This document shows positions 8,503-18,191 of a DNA stretch of 64,000 nt, piece by piece. The stretch covers positions 868,001 through 932,000 of the forward strand of contig NZ_JAKNQH010000001.1 in the NCBI RefSeq assembly GCF_022662305.1. The letters run 5' to 3'. The translations under genes were made by a program, and so were the position numbers. The number at the start of each line of letters is the position of its first letter. The stretch's first letter is position 1. Source of the DNA: Sphingomonas sp. BAUL-RG-20F-R05-02. Lineage in GTDB: Bacteria > Pseudomonadota > Alphaproteobacteria > Sphingomonadales > Sphingomonadaceae. A model generated the notes under the pieces. The model saw nothing but the letters and a program-made list of their open reading frames with translations, did no database searches and was not told where the DNA came from.

Positions 8503-8901
8503 TCACGCGCCGACCGCCGGGGCGAGCAGCGCGAAGCGCGGAATTGCCGCGTCAAACCCGGCGCCATCCGCGCCGACGACATGATAATGCCCCTGCATCG
8601 CGCCGGTGGGCGTCGCGAGCGGGCAACCCGACACATAGTCGTAGCTGCCGCCCGGCGCGATCGTCGGTTGTTCGCCGATCACCCCTTCCCCCTCGACCGA
8701 GTGGCGCGCGCCGCGACCATCGGTGATGACCCAGTGGCGGGTAAGCAGCTGGATTGCCTGTGCGCCGTCGTTCTCGATGCGGATGTGATAGGCCCAGAAC
8801 CAGCGCCCACGCGCCGGCTCGGACTGTTCGGGCAAATAGCTGACCGACACGCGCACCACCACGCCGTCCGTCTCCGCGACGTGCGGGAACAGCGACTTCA
8901 T
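8503..8901 (-). CDS. apaG: ApaG (DUF525) protein
   Basis: A 132-residue protein of the ApaG family, a fibronectin-III-like fold. E. coli ApaG is linked to Co2+/Mg2+ resistance, but the molecular role is not settled. Family signatures are LPEQSEPARGRWFWAYHIRIEN, TRHWVITDG, VEGEGVIGEQP and YVSGCPLATPTGAMQGHY. I prefer ATG 8901, which begins the family-typical sequence; a GTG at 8916 would overlap the metZ stop as GTGA and add five residues. It sits between metZ and lysR. Confidence 0.93.
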   Translation of the reverse strand: MKSLFPHVAETDGVVVRVSVSYLPEQSEPARGRWFWAYHIRIENDGAQAIQLLTRHWVITDGRGARHSVEGEGVIGEQPTIAPGGSYDYVSGCPLATPTGAMQGHYHVVGADGAGFDAAIPRFALLAPAVGA

Positions 8902-8912
8902 CGCGTCACTTG

Positions 8913-10121
8913 TCACAGCCCGACCTTCGTCAGTGCCTGGTGCAGATCGTCGATCACGTCCTGCGGGTCTTCGAGACCGACGTTGAGGCGCAGCAGATTG
9001 TCGGTCACGCCCATCTCGATCCGCTTTTCCTCGGCGACGCCGTAGTGGGTGGTGGAGGCTGGATGCGTCATCAGCGAGCGAGAGTCGCCGATGTTGTTCG
9101 AGATATCGACCAGTTCGAGCGCGTCGAGCAGCCCGTGTGCCTGCGCGCGCCCACCATCGACCTCGAACGCGAAGATCGGCCCGCACGCGTCCATCTGGCG
9201 CATCGCGAGATCGTGCTGCGGGTGGCTGGCGAGGCCCGGATGGAGGATACGCGGCACGCGGGCCTCCAGGAACGCGCCGACCTTGAGGCTGTTCTCGCTC
9301 TGCCGCCGGATGCGCAGGTCGAGCGTCTCAAGCCCTTTCAGCACCACCCACGCATTGAATGCGCTGAGCGTCGGCCCGGTGTTGCGTGTGAACGGCAGCA
9401 GCACGTCGTTGATGAACTGGTTGGTGGCGCACACCGCGCCCGCCAGCACGCGCCCCTGCCCGTCCATCATCTTGGTGGCAGAATAGGCGGTGACGTCCGC
9501 TCCCCATTCCATCGGCCGCTGCAAGGCTGGCGTCGCGAAGGCGTTGTCGACCACGGTCGTGATGCCGTGCGCACGCGCGATGTCGCACACCGCCTTGAGA
9601 TCGACCACGTCCATCGTTGGGTTTGCTGGCGTCTCGAAGAAGAACACCTTGGTATTGGGGCGGATCGCATCGGCCCACGCCTGCGGGTCACGTGCGTCCA
9701 CCACAGTGGTCTCGATGCCGAACTTGGGCAGCAGCGTATCGGTCAGCCAGCGACACGATCCAAACGCGGCGCGCCCGCCGACCAAGTGATCGCCCTGCTG
9801 CAACTGGCAGAGCAGCACCGCCGTCATCGCCGCCATGCCGGTCGTCATCGTCCGGCACGCCTCGGCGCCTTCGAGCAGCGCGATACGGTTCTCCAGCATC
9901 TCCACGGTCGGGTTCTGGAGCCGCGAATAGGTCATGCCGACCTGTTCGCCCGCGAAGCGCGCGGCGGCGTCGCCCGCGCAATCATAGCTGTAGCCCGAGG
10001 TGAGGAAGATCGCCTCTGACGTCTCGCCGAATTCGCTGCGCGCGGTGCCGCCACGTATGGCTTGCGTGGCGGGGCGCCACTGGCGGGTGATGCTCTGGTC
10101 CTGGCCGGTACGACGTTTCAT
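8913..10121 (-). CDS. metZ: O-succinylhomoserine sulfhydrylase
   Basis: PLP enzyme that converts O-succinylhomoserine and sulfide to homocysteine in methionine synthesis. At 402 residues it has the Cys/Met metabolism PLP fold. Markers include MTYSRLQNPTVEMLENRIALLEGAEA, FFETPANPTMDVVDL, the aspartate of TTVVDNAFATPALQ and the PLP lysine in TAYSATKMMDGQGR (K217). MetZ rather than MetB or MetC is inferred from the start (QWRPATQAIRGGTARSEFGETSEAIFLTSGY), as in alphaproteobacterial MetZ. It heads the minus-strand run ending at 6586 and is divergent from the mannosyltransferase gene, with a 79-base intergenic space. No SAM riboswitch was recognisable there. Confidence 0.93.
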   Translation of the reverse strand: MKRRTGQDQSITRQWRPATQAIRGGTARSEFGETSEAIFLTSGYSYDCAGDAAARFAGEQVGMTYSRLQNPTVEMLENRIALLEGAEACRTMTTGMAAMTAVLLCQLQQGDHLVGGRAAFGSCRWLTDTLLPKFGIETTVVDARDPQAWADAIRPNTKVFFFETPANPTMDVVDLKAVCDIARAHGITTVVDNAFATPALQRPMEWGADVTAYSATKMMDGQGRVLAGAVCATNQFINDVLLPFTRNTGPTLSAFNAWVVLKGLETLDLRIRRQSENSLKVGAFLEARVPRILHPGLASHPQHDLAMRQMDACGPIFAFEVDGGRAQAHGLLDALELVDISNNIGDSRSLMTHPASTTHYGVAEEKRIEMGVTDNLLRLNVGLEDPQDVIDDLHQALTKVGL

Positions 10122-10200
10122 GGGCCACGCTTTGCCGCCCGCGGTCCCTTCCCGTCAATGCCCCGCTTGAAACCCGCCCGTTAACACCGGATAGCCCTGC

Positions 10201-11508
10201 ATGATGACCGAACCGCAGCCTCGCGCTTTCCTGTCCCATCCGGGCCGAGTCGCCGTGCTGATCGGTGTGGTGGCGCAGGCGTTGTTCAGCTACCGGCTCA
10301 CCACCCCGGGCAAGATCATGTTCGACGAGGTGCATTACGTCCCGGCCGCGCGCAAACTGCTTACGCTGGCGATGCCCGCCAATACCGAGCACCCGCTCGT
10401 CGGCAAGGAGATCATCGCCGCCGGGATCGCGCTGTTCGGGGATGGGCCACTCGGTTGGCGTGCGTTCTCGACCTTGGCGGGCACGGCGACCGTACTGGGC
10501 GTGTTCTGGATCGCGTGGCTGACGTTCGGGCGCACGCGGACTGCCGCGTTGGCGGCGGCGTTCACGCTGCTCAACTTCACCGTATTCGTGCAGGCGCGTA
10601 TCGCCATGCTCGACGGGTTCATGGCGGCATTCGTGGTGCTGGCGACCGCGGTACTGCTTTGGTCGATGCGGGCGCGGACGGCTTGGGGTGCGTGGCCACG
10701 TTGGCTGCTGGGGAGCGTGCTGCTCGGCCTTGCGGTGGGCGCGAAATGGACGGCGGTGCCGTTCGTCGGCTACGCGGGTGCCGCGTTCCTGATTGTCCGA
10801 CTAAACGACGCACACCGCAGCCGCAGATCGGTCTGGTGGAGTCTCAACGCGCGCGGGCACCGCCACTGGCCGGGGCTGGCAGCAGTGCCGGCGCTGCTGA
10901 CGCTGGGGCTGGTGTCGATCGGCGTCTATTTCGCGACCTTCACTCCGGCATTGTATTATCATGATATGCCGCTGCGGCTCGACGGATTGCTGAGCTTCCA
11001 GCGCGATATGTACGCGCAGCAGATCCAGGTGCTGCCACGCCACCCCTACCAGTCCCAATGGTGGAGCTGGCCACTGATGATCCGGCCGATCTGGTATTTG
11101 TACGAGTATGTCGACGGGGCGAATCGCGGTGTGCTGATGATCGGCAACCCGGTGGTGCTGTGGGGCGGACTGATGGCGGTAGCGGCATGTGCATATGCCG
11201 GCTGGCGTGATCGCTCGCTCCACCTGATCGGCGCGGGAGCATTGTGGGCGGGCGCGTTTCTGCCGTGGATCGTCATCCCGAAATCGCTCGGCTTCTTCTA
11301 TTATTACTATCTGCCGAGCATCTTCCTGCCGGTCGCGATCGCCGCCGCGCTGCAACGCTTCTGCAAGGGGCGGTTCGCCCGGTGGGACGAATACGCCTTT
11401 CTGGCGGCGCTGGCGCTGTTCGCGTTCTTCTATCCCATTCTTTCGGCCGCGCCGCTCGCCACCGCGCAAAGCTTTCACCGCTGGATGTGGCTGCCAACCT
11501 GGCCCTGA
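10201..11508 (+). CDS. PMT-family (GT39) mannosyltransferase-like membrane protein
   Basis: A 435-residue polytopic membrane protein of the protein O-mannosyltransferase family, which uses polyprenyl-phosphate sugars as donors. The first extracytoplasmic loop has the family's acidic motif (IMFDEVHYVPAARKLL, Asp42-Glu43) followed by NTEHPLVGKEIIAAGI. Further helices and the loop KWTAVPFVGYAGAA fit the PMT pattern; I count about ten hydrophobic segments. A second ATG lies one codon downstream. In bacteria such enzymes modify exported proteins or surface glycans; the acceptor is unknown. It opens a plus-strand group with a flippase and a glycosyltransferase. Confidence 0.85.
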   Translation: MMTEPQPRAFLSHPGRVAVLIGVVAQALFSYRLTTPGKIMFDEVHYVPAARKLLTLAMPANTEHPLVGKEIIAAGIALFGDGPLGWRAFSTLAGTATVLGVFWIAWLTFGRTRTAALAAAFTLLNFTVFVQARIAMLDGFMAAFVVLATAVLLWSMRARTAWGAWPRWLLGSVLLGLAVGAKWTAVPFVGYAGAAFLIVRLNDAHRSRRSVWWSLNARGHRHWPGLAAVPALLTLGLVSIGVYFATFTPALYYHDMPLRLDGLLSFQRDMYAQQIQVLPRHPYQSQWWSWPLMIRPIWYLYEYVDGANRGVLMIGNPVVLWGGLMAVAACAYAGWRDRSLHLIGAGALWAGAFLPWIVIPKSLGFFYYYYLPSIFLPVAIAAALQRFCKGRFARWDEYAFLAALALFAFFYPILSAAPLATAQSFHRWMWLPTWP

Positions 11509-11721
11509 TCGTCGAGTTACATCCAGAACGGAAGTAACAACCCGCATTTCCGCTGCATCGCAGCAGTGATGCGCTGGAACCCTGAAAGTAAACGCGTTAC
11601 AACCTGTGAAACACACAAGGTGGTGGCGGGAAACGTGCGAATATCACGTTCCAGTCATCGTACCGGCATAGACGTAAACGATAGATCAGCCGGCGCCTTC
11701 CATGCACGATCAGAGGGTTAC

Positions 11722-13209
11722 ATGAACCAACTTCGGCAAAAGGTGGCGCGCGGTGCCACATGGACTGCCGGTCTGCACGGCGCATCGATGGTCATCGAGC
11801 TGGCAATTACGGCGCTGCTTGCCCGCCTGCTGTCGCCGGCGCAATTCGGCATCGTGGCGGCGGCGATGCTGTTCATGGGGCTGGTCAACGTCTTCTCCGA
11901 GGTCGGTGTCGCGCCCACCATTATTCAGATGCCCGATCTGACCCGCGACGATCTGCGCACCGGATTGACCGTATCGCTGTATCTTTCGCTGTGCTGTGCG
12001 GTGGCGACATGGTGCGGATCGACTTTGGTGGCGACGATCTTCCACATGCCTGAACTCAGCGACGTGCTGAAGGTATTGGGCGGTGTTTTCCTGCTCCGCG
12101 GGATATCGCTGGTGTCCGAGGCAAAGTTGACGCGCGACCTGCACGTCAAGGAGGTGCGGCTCGTACAGCTTGGCGCGCGTACGTTTGGCTACGGGCTATT
12201 CTCGGCGATCTTCGCATGGCACGGCTATGGCTACTGGTCGCTCGTCTACGGCTCGTTGATCGAGGAGGCGCTGCGTGCGAGCGGCATCTACGCGATCGCG
12301 CGAATTCCGTTTTCGCTGTTGCTGTCGGGCCCAGGCTTGCGCCTCATTTTTTCAAGCAGCGCGGGGTTCACCGGGATCAACATCGTGAACTTCATCGCGC
12401 TCAACGGTGACACAGCTATCGTTGCACGCGCAACCGATGCGGTTTCGACGGGCCTCTACTCACGCGCATTCAAGCTGATGAGTTTCCCAACCACGCTGTA
12501 CTCTAAAATTGCCGATCAGGTCGTCTTCCCGGCGATGGCCAGCCTGCAAGGCCAGCCCGAGCGGCTGCGCAAGGCCTATCTTGAGGCCACCGCGCTCGCG
12601 GCGCTGATCGGGCTGCCGATCTCGGTGGTGATTGCCTTGGTTGGGCCGGACCTGATTTTGTTCTTCTACGGGCCGAAGTGGACCGCCGCGACACCGATCT
12701 TCGCGGCGCTATCGCTCGGCATATTCGCGAGATTTTCGACGCGGACGAGCAGTTCACTCCTGAGAGCGACCGGCAACTTAAGAGGGTTGTTCATATCTCA
12801 GATCATCTATGCTGCGGGTACCGTGATCGGGTGCAGCATAGCGATCCCCTTTGGCCTGATAGCGATGTCGGCCACGGTCAGCCTCGTCCTGGTCCTGTCG
12901 TTCTTCATCATCACGGGCTTCGCTTTCCGGTCGGTCGATGTTGATCTCCCGACGTTCTTTTCAGCGCATCTCGCCGGATTGAAAGTCGCCGCTATCGTCG
13001 CACTCGTCACAGGCGGCGTTCTCGACCTGTGTCACCACAATGCGCTCCATGGCTTCGTTCCCCTCGCCGCCTCGGGCATATCAATCGCGCTCGTCGGGGT
13101 CGCCCTGGCCGCTGTGAAATCGCAATGGATCCTTGGGGATGTCGGTATGAAGATCGCCCTGTCCTTGCATACAAAGCTCCGTCGCTTCAGCGCGAAAAGA
13201 GAAGCGTAG
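11722..13209 (+). CDS. Lipopolysaccharide/exopolysaccharide flippase (MOP superfamily)
   Basis: A 495-residue membrane protein of the polysaccharide exporter (Wzx/WzxC-like) group, which flips lipid-linked oligosaccharides across the inner membrane. The start QLRQKVARGATWTAGLHGAS and the repeated hydrophobic segments (12-14) match. LLARLLSPAQFGIVAAAMLF is the characteristic motif after the first helix. I chose ATG 11722, preceded by an AGAGGG site; the frame extends upstream without homology. A 213-base leader separates it from the mannosyltransferase gene. No polymerase gene is present here, so the assembly pathway is incomplete in this window. Confidence 0.87.
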   Translation: MNQLRQKVARGATWTAGLHGASMVIELAITALLARLLSPAQFGIVAAAMLFMGLVNVFSEVGVAPTIIQMPDLTRDDLRTGLTVSLYLSLCCAVATWCGSTLVATIFHMPELSDVLKVLGGVFLLRGISLVSEAKLTRDLHVKEVRLVQLGARTFGYGLFSAIFAWHGYGYWSLVYGSLIEEALRASGIYAIARIPFSLLLSGPGLRLIFSSSAGFTGINIVNFIALNGDTAIVARATDAVSTGLYSRAFKLMSFPTTLYSKIADQVVFPAMASLQGQPERLRKAYLEATALAALIGLPISVVIALVGPDLILFFYGPKWTAATPIFAALSLGIFARFSTRTSSSLLRATGNLRGLFISQIIYAAGTVIGCSIAIPFGLIAMSATVSLVLVLSFFIITGFAFRSVDVDLPTFFSAHLAGLKVAAIVALVTGGVLDLCHHNALHGFVPLAASGISIALVGVALAAVKSQWILGDVGMKIALSLHTKLRRFSAKREA

Positions 13210-13235
13210 CGTGATCGCACAGTGAGACAACTATC

Positions 13236-14186
13236 ATGCCCAAAGTAACCGTCGTCTCGTCCTTCTATAACGAAGGTTGGCACGTTAAGGACACGCTTGA
13301 TTCCATTCTCTCGCAGACTGAACGGGACATGGCGGTTGTCTGCGTCGACGACGGCTCGACCGACGACACGCTTGCGTGCCTGAACGCTTACCGCGATTGT
13401 CGCGTGCGGATCGTTGCACAGGCTAATCAGGGCCTGGGTGCGGCGCTGAAAAACGGTTTCGCCGATGCTGACTCGGACTATCTCGCCTACCACGAGGCTG
13501 GCGACGATTACCGTGCCGACCGGCTGGAGCGCCAGATCGCGCGCCTCGAGGCGGAGCCGGATTGCGGCGTCGTGTCGTGCCAATCGCGCTCCGTCGGGGT
13601 GGACAAGAGCTGGACGCGGGAGACGCGGCCGGAGGCGACAGGTGCCGCCGATACGCTGCTGACGCACAATCCGTTTCCGCACTCGGGCACGCTGTACCGC
13701 AAAAGCGCATACGACGCTGTCGGCGGCTACCGCGCGTTCTTCCGCTACCGACAGGACCTCGACCTGCTCTTGCGGCTGTCGGAGCGTCATGCGTTTGCGG
13801 TGGTGCCAGAGATTCTCGTTACGGTGCTGCGGCATAGCGAAAGCGTGTCGGTCAAGCCCGCCAAGCGGCTGCTGGCGCGGCGCTATCGAGAATTCGCGGT
13901 GTATTGCGCGTCGGAACGCCGGGCGGGCCGCAGCGACCCGCTCGAATCCTTTGGGCCTGGAGCCGCACTCATGCGCCCGCGATCGCGCCTGATGGCGAAC
14001 GAGTTCGCGCAGGAAGCTATGAAGGCAAGTTGGCGTGGCGACCGCGACAGTGCACGCACCTTCATCGCGGCCGCTATCGACGAGGCTGTGACCGCGCGCG
14101 GGCTTGCCGCCACGATAGGCACCCACGTACCCATGCTGCCGCAGATGCGGGCGGCGTATCAGAGCCTGCGTCGTCGCGCGGTCTAG
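13236..14186 (+). CDS. Family 2 glycosyltransferase
   Basis: A 316-residue GT2 enzyme with a GT-A fold. It has the opening VTVVSSFYNEGWHVKDTLDSILSQT, the nucleotide-sugar motif VDDGSTDDTL near residue 39 and NQGLGAALKNGFADADSDYLAYHEAGDDY, where the final Asp pair takes the DxD role. NPFPHSGTLYRKSAYDAVGGYR and RQDLDLLLRLSE complete the catalytic domain. There is no membrane segment. The C-terminal ~90 residues are helical and less conserved. The donor and acceptor sugars cannot be read from the sequence. It follows the flippase by 26 bases and probably shares its transcript. Confidence 0.9.
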   Translation: MPKVTVVSSFYNEGWHVKDTLDSILSQTERDMAVVCVDDGSTDDTLACLNAYRDCRVRIVAQANQGLGAALKNGFADADSDYLAYHEAGDDYRADRLERQIARLEAEPDCGVVSCQSRSVGVDKSWTRETRPEATGAADTLLTHNPFPHSGTLYRKSAYDAVGGYRAFFRYRQDLDLLLRLSERHAFAVVPEILVTVLRHSESVSVKPAKRLLARRYREFAVYCASERRAGRSDPLESFGPGAALMRPRSRLMANEFAQEAMKASWRGDRDSARTFIAAAIDEAVTARGLAATIGTHVPMLPQMRAAYQSLRRRAV

Positions 14187-14198
14187 CGGCCGAAACCG

Positions 14199-15158
14199 TC
14201 AAACAAGATGCCGCACCTCAGGCACGGGGGTCAGCGGTTTGCGATCTGCGAACCATCCGCCGAGGTTGTCGACCATGAGCTGCCCCATTGCCGCCCGAGT
14301 CTTTACCGAGGCTGAGCCGATGTGCGGCAATAAAACGACGTTGGGCATCGCGACCAGTGCCGCCGGCACCCGCGGCTCGTCCTCGTAAACGTCGAGGCCC
14401 GCGGCAAGGATCGTACCGGCTTGCAGCGCCGTGATCAGTGCTGCCTCATCCGCTACGCTGCCGCGTGCAACATTGATGAGCACGCCTTCACGGCCGAGCG
14501 CGGCCAGCACGTCCGCGTCGATGAGATGACGGGTTTCCGCCGTGCCCGGCACGATCGCGATCAGCACGTCGCAGGCTTTGGCGAGGCCGACCAACGTGTC
14601 ATGGTACGTGTACGCCACACCCGCCTGCCGCGAGCGGCCATGATATTCGACAGCGACGCCGAACGCGTCGAGCCGGCGCGCGATCGCTTTGCCGATCGCG
14701 CCAAGCCCGAGAATGCCGACCGTCCGCCCGCGCAGCGTCGGGGACAGCGGGAACGCGCCCTGCGGCCATTTACCCTCACGCACGAAGCGATCCGCCTGCG
14801 GGAGCTGCCGCAACGTCGCGAGCAACAACCCGATGGCAAGGTCCGCGACCTCATCGTCGAGCACGCCCGGTGTGTTGGTGACGATCACGCCACGCTCCGC
14901 CGCGGCTACCGCATCGATACTATCATAGCCGACGCCGAAGCCGGCAATGATCTCCAGCGCAGGCAGCTTGTCCATCAGGGCGCCGTCGATCCGGCCGGCC
15001 AGCGTATTGGCGGCAAACCCACGCACGCGCCTGCCAGCATCGGCGAAGAAGCGGTCCTGATCCTCGATCTGCCAGAGCTTGTGAACGGTGAACGCCGCTT
15101 CGAGTGCGGCGGTCACGGAATCCGGCATCGGTCCGCCGATGATGATCTCAGGTTGCAT
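14199..15158 (-). CDS. D-2-hydroxyacid dehydrogenase (glyoxylate/hydroxypyruvate reductase-like)
   Basis: A 319-residue NAD(P)-dependent D-isomer-specific 2-hydroxyacid dehydrogenase. The N-terminal substrate domain carries GFGVGYDSIDAVAAAERGVIVTNTPGVLDDEVADLAIGLLL. The Rossmann motif is GRTVGILGLGAIGKAIARRL, followed by the Arg of INVARGSVADEAAL, the Glu of GLDVYEDEPRVP and the His of NVVLLPHIGSAS, i.e. the Arg-Glu-His triad. ATG 15158 was chosen as the first position with family sequence. Closest in pattern to hydroxypyruvate/glyoxylate reductases; substrate is inferred. It lies 20 bases after the DPM/GtrA gene and may be the last gene of recO-leuB-DPM. Confidence 0.9.
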   Translation of the reverse strand: MQPEIIIGGPMPDSVTAALEAAFTVHKLWQIEDQDRFFADAGRRVRGFAANTLAGRIDGALMDKLPALEIIAGFGVGYDSIDAVAAAERGVIVTNTPGVLDDEVADLAIGLLLATLRQLPQADRFVREGKWPQGAFPLSPTLRGRTVGILGLGAIGKAIARRLDAFGVAVEYHGRSRQAGVAYTYHDTLVGLAKACDVLIAIVPGTAETRHLIDADVLAALGREGVLINVARGSVADEAALITALQAGTILAAGLDVYEDEPRVPAALVAMPNVVLLPHIGSASVKTRAAMGQLMVDNLGGWFADRKPLTPVPEVRHLV

Positions 15159-15178
15159 GATGGCGCTCTTCGAAAAGT

Positions 15179-16278
15179 TCAGTAACGTCCCCACGTAAAG
15201 CGTGAGGAAAGCGCATAGTTCCAGACCGCACCCACCAGCACGCCCAGCAAGGCGGCCGTCGCCCACGTGCCCTCGCGGGCTTCGTGCAGAAACCCGGCGA
15301 CACCAACGTTCGCGACCAGGCCCACGCTGCAAACGACGCAGAACGACACCCAGCCATCCAGCAACTGGCGCCAGCCGCGTAGGCGCCGATCGCGATAGGT
15401 GAGCGCGTTGTTGAGAAAGAAGTTCATCGTCATTGCCACCACGGCCGCGATAACCTGTCCGAGCAGGAAGGCGCGATCACCCCAGCCGAGCAGGATTGGC
15501 GTCAACACACCCATATGCACGCCCACGCCGATCAACCCGATCGCGGAGAACATCGCGAACCGCACCGGCACGATCCTGCCGAACATGCGATCGTACAAGG
15601 CGATCAGGAACTCCAGCGCGACGACATGGTCGAGCTTGCTCTCGCCCTCGGTGCGGGTGCGGAAGGTGTAGGGCAGTTCGACGAACTTCAGCGGTCGCGG
15701 CGATCCCGTCATGATGTCGAGCAGGATCTTGAAGCCGATCGCGGCGAGATGCGGCGCAAGATCCCGTACGATCCGCGCCCGTATCATGAAGAAGCCGCTC
15801 ATCGGGTCGCTCAGGTCCGCTTTCAGGACATGCCGCGAAAGCTTTGTGGCGAAAGCGGATTTTGCCACACGGTCACGGTCCCAGTCACCGGTTCCGCCGC
15901 CATGTACGAAACGCGAGCCGATCACCACGTCAACGCTGGCATCTGCGTTGAGCGCTTCGACCATCGCGGGGAGGATTGTTTCGTCATGCTGAAGGTCGCC
16001 GTCGATCACTGCGACCAGGGGTGCGGCGGTAGCGCACATCCCTTCGATACAGGCCGAAGACAGGCCCCGTCGCCCGATCCGCTGGATCACGCGCACGCGT
16101 GGGTCGACCCGCCCGATCGCGCGAACGGCATCCGCCGTGCCATCCGGGCTGTCATCATCGACGAAGATCGCCTCCCAGGCGCGCCCGGCCAAGGCCGCAT
16201 CGAGCTGCGCCACCAGCAGCGGAACGTTGCGGACCTCGTTGAAGGTCGGGATGACGACGGCGACGTCGAGCGTCTGGC

Positions 16279-16282
<4 letters not shown>
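15179..16282 (-). CDS. Dolichol-phosphate mannosyltransferase-like GT2 fused to GtrA domain
   Basis: A 367-residue fusion. Residues 1-230 are a polyprenyl-phosphate glycosyltransferase: [54 protein letters not shown] and the late [14 protein letters not shown] and [13 protein letters not shown]. Residues 236-365 are a GtrA-like four-helix membrane domain ([17 protein letters not shown], then [22 protein letters not shown], then [15 protein letters not shown]). Such fusions load a sugar on undecaprenyl-phosphate and help present it to the periplasm. It could supply the PMT-type enzyme at 10201; that link is inference. GTG start overlapping the leuB stop (GTGA). Confidence 0.92.
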
Positions 16283-17331
<1,049 letters not shown>

Positions 17332-17389
17332 ATGAGTTCCGTTCAGGCTGGAGCTGTTTGCGGCCATGCTCTTGCCGCCGCCATGCGTA

Positions 17390-18121
17390 TCACGCAACCG
17401 CCCTTTTCAGCCGGTCCACCAGCCGGTTCCGCGCGTCACGCGGATCGGTGCGCGTGTCGGCGAGAATATCGCGGTCGAGGAAGTGGCCGGTGATGCGCAG
17501 GGCGGCAAGGATGGCGCCCCAGTCCGCATCGCCGCCGCTCAGCAACTCGGAAGGCAGCGGGAACAGCCTGTCTTCATAACCGAATGCAGCGCCCCGGCTC
17601 ACCGCGCCACCGCTTTTCGGGCTGACAAACGCAAGGTCGTCGCTTGCCCCGCTCGCCACGCATACGCCGAGATCGAGCCCGAAGCCGAGTTCGGCGAGCA
17701 GCAGCAATTCGTACCGTGCCAGCGCCAACGCCCAGCCGCGCGCCGCCGGCGCCGCCGCGATCGCACCGATCACTCCGCTGAGCGCGGCGTGTAGCCGGGG
17801 ATAGGGTTGTGCTTCCGGCAACGCAGTCGCGGTAAGCGCCGTCACCCATTCCAGCGCAGCCGCCGGCAGCGGCTCGGCATGCGAAGCGGCGTGACTCTCG
17901 ATCAACTCGATCGATAACTGCGCGAGTTGATCGGGCGCGCGGGCGCGCCATTCGCCGAGGACGAGGTTGCCGGGTTGCAGCACCGGCCTCAGCCGCCGGG
18001 AGCGACCGCCCCGTACGTAACCAGGCTGGAGGCCGTGGTCGGCAGTCAGCGCACGCACCACGGCGCCATGCTCGCCATGTTGGCGAACGGCTAGGACGAT
18101 GGCTTCGGCGCGGAAGTGCAT
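17390..18121 (-). CDS. recO: DNA repair protein RecO
   Basis: Recombination mediator that acts with RecR to load RecA on gapped DNA. The 243-residue protein has the N-terminal OB fold ([47 protein letters not shown]) and the helical C-domain ([26 protein letters not shown]). In many RecO proteins four cysteines bind zinc in this region; here the places read CVASGAS and GGAVSR, so only one cysteine remains and no zinc site is likely. Starts ATG 18121 with the typical [10 protein letters not shown]. Confidence 0.88.
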   Translation of the reverse strand: MHFRAEAIVLAVRQHGEHGAVVRALTADHGLQPGYVRGGRSRRLRPVLQPGNLVLGEWRARAPDQLAQLSIELIESHAASHAEPLPAAALEWVTALTATALPEAQPYPRLHAALSGVIGAIAAAPAARGWALALARYELLLLAELGFGLDLGVCVASGASDDLAFVSPKSGGAVSRGAAFGYEDRLFPLPSELLSGGDADWGAILAALRITGHFLDRDILADTRTDPRDARNRLVDRLKRAVA

Positions 18122-18134
18122 TGCACCGTGCTAT

Positions 18135-18178
18135 ATACGCAAGGCTGCCATGGGAAAACGCGCGGCGGCCTTGCGTAT
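18135..18178 (-). terminator. Hairpin between the RcnB-like gene and recO
   Basis: Perfect 11-base arms (ATACGCAAGGC and GCCTTGCGTAT) flank a 22-base spacer, and pairing continues three bases inward after one mismatch. It lies just past the stop of the minus-strand RcnB-like gene. There is no U-run, so termination is inferred only from the stem strength and position. Confidence 0.5.
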
Positions 18179-18191
18179 TACCGAACCCCGA

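Noticed and set aside
10122..10200. SAM-II-type riboswitch before metZ
   Set aside because: SAM-II elements are common before metZ/metA in alphaproteobacteria, but the 79 bases here show no pseudoknot pattern.
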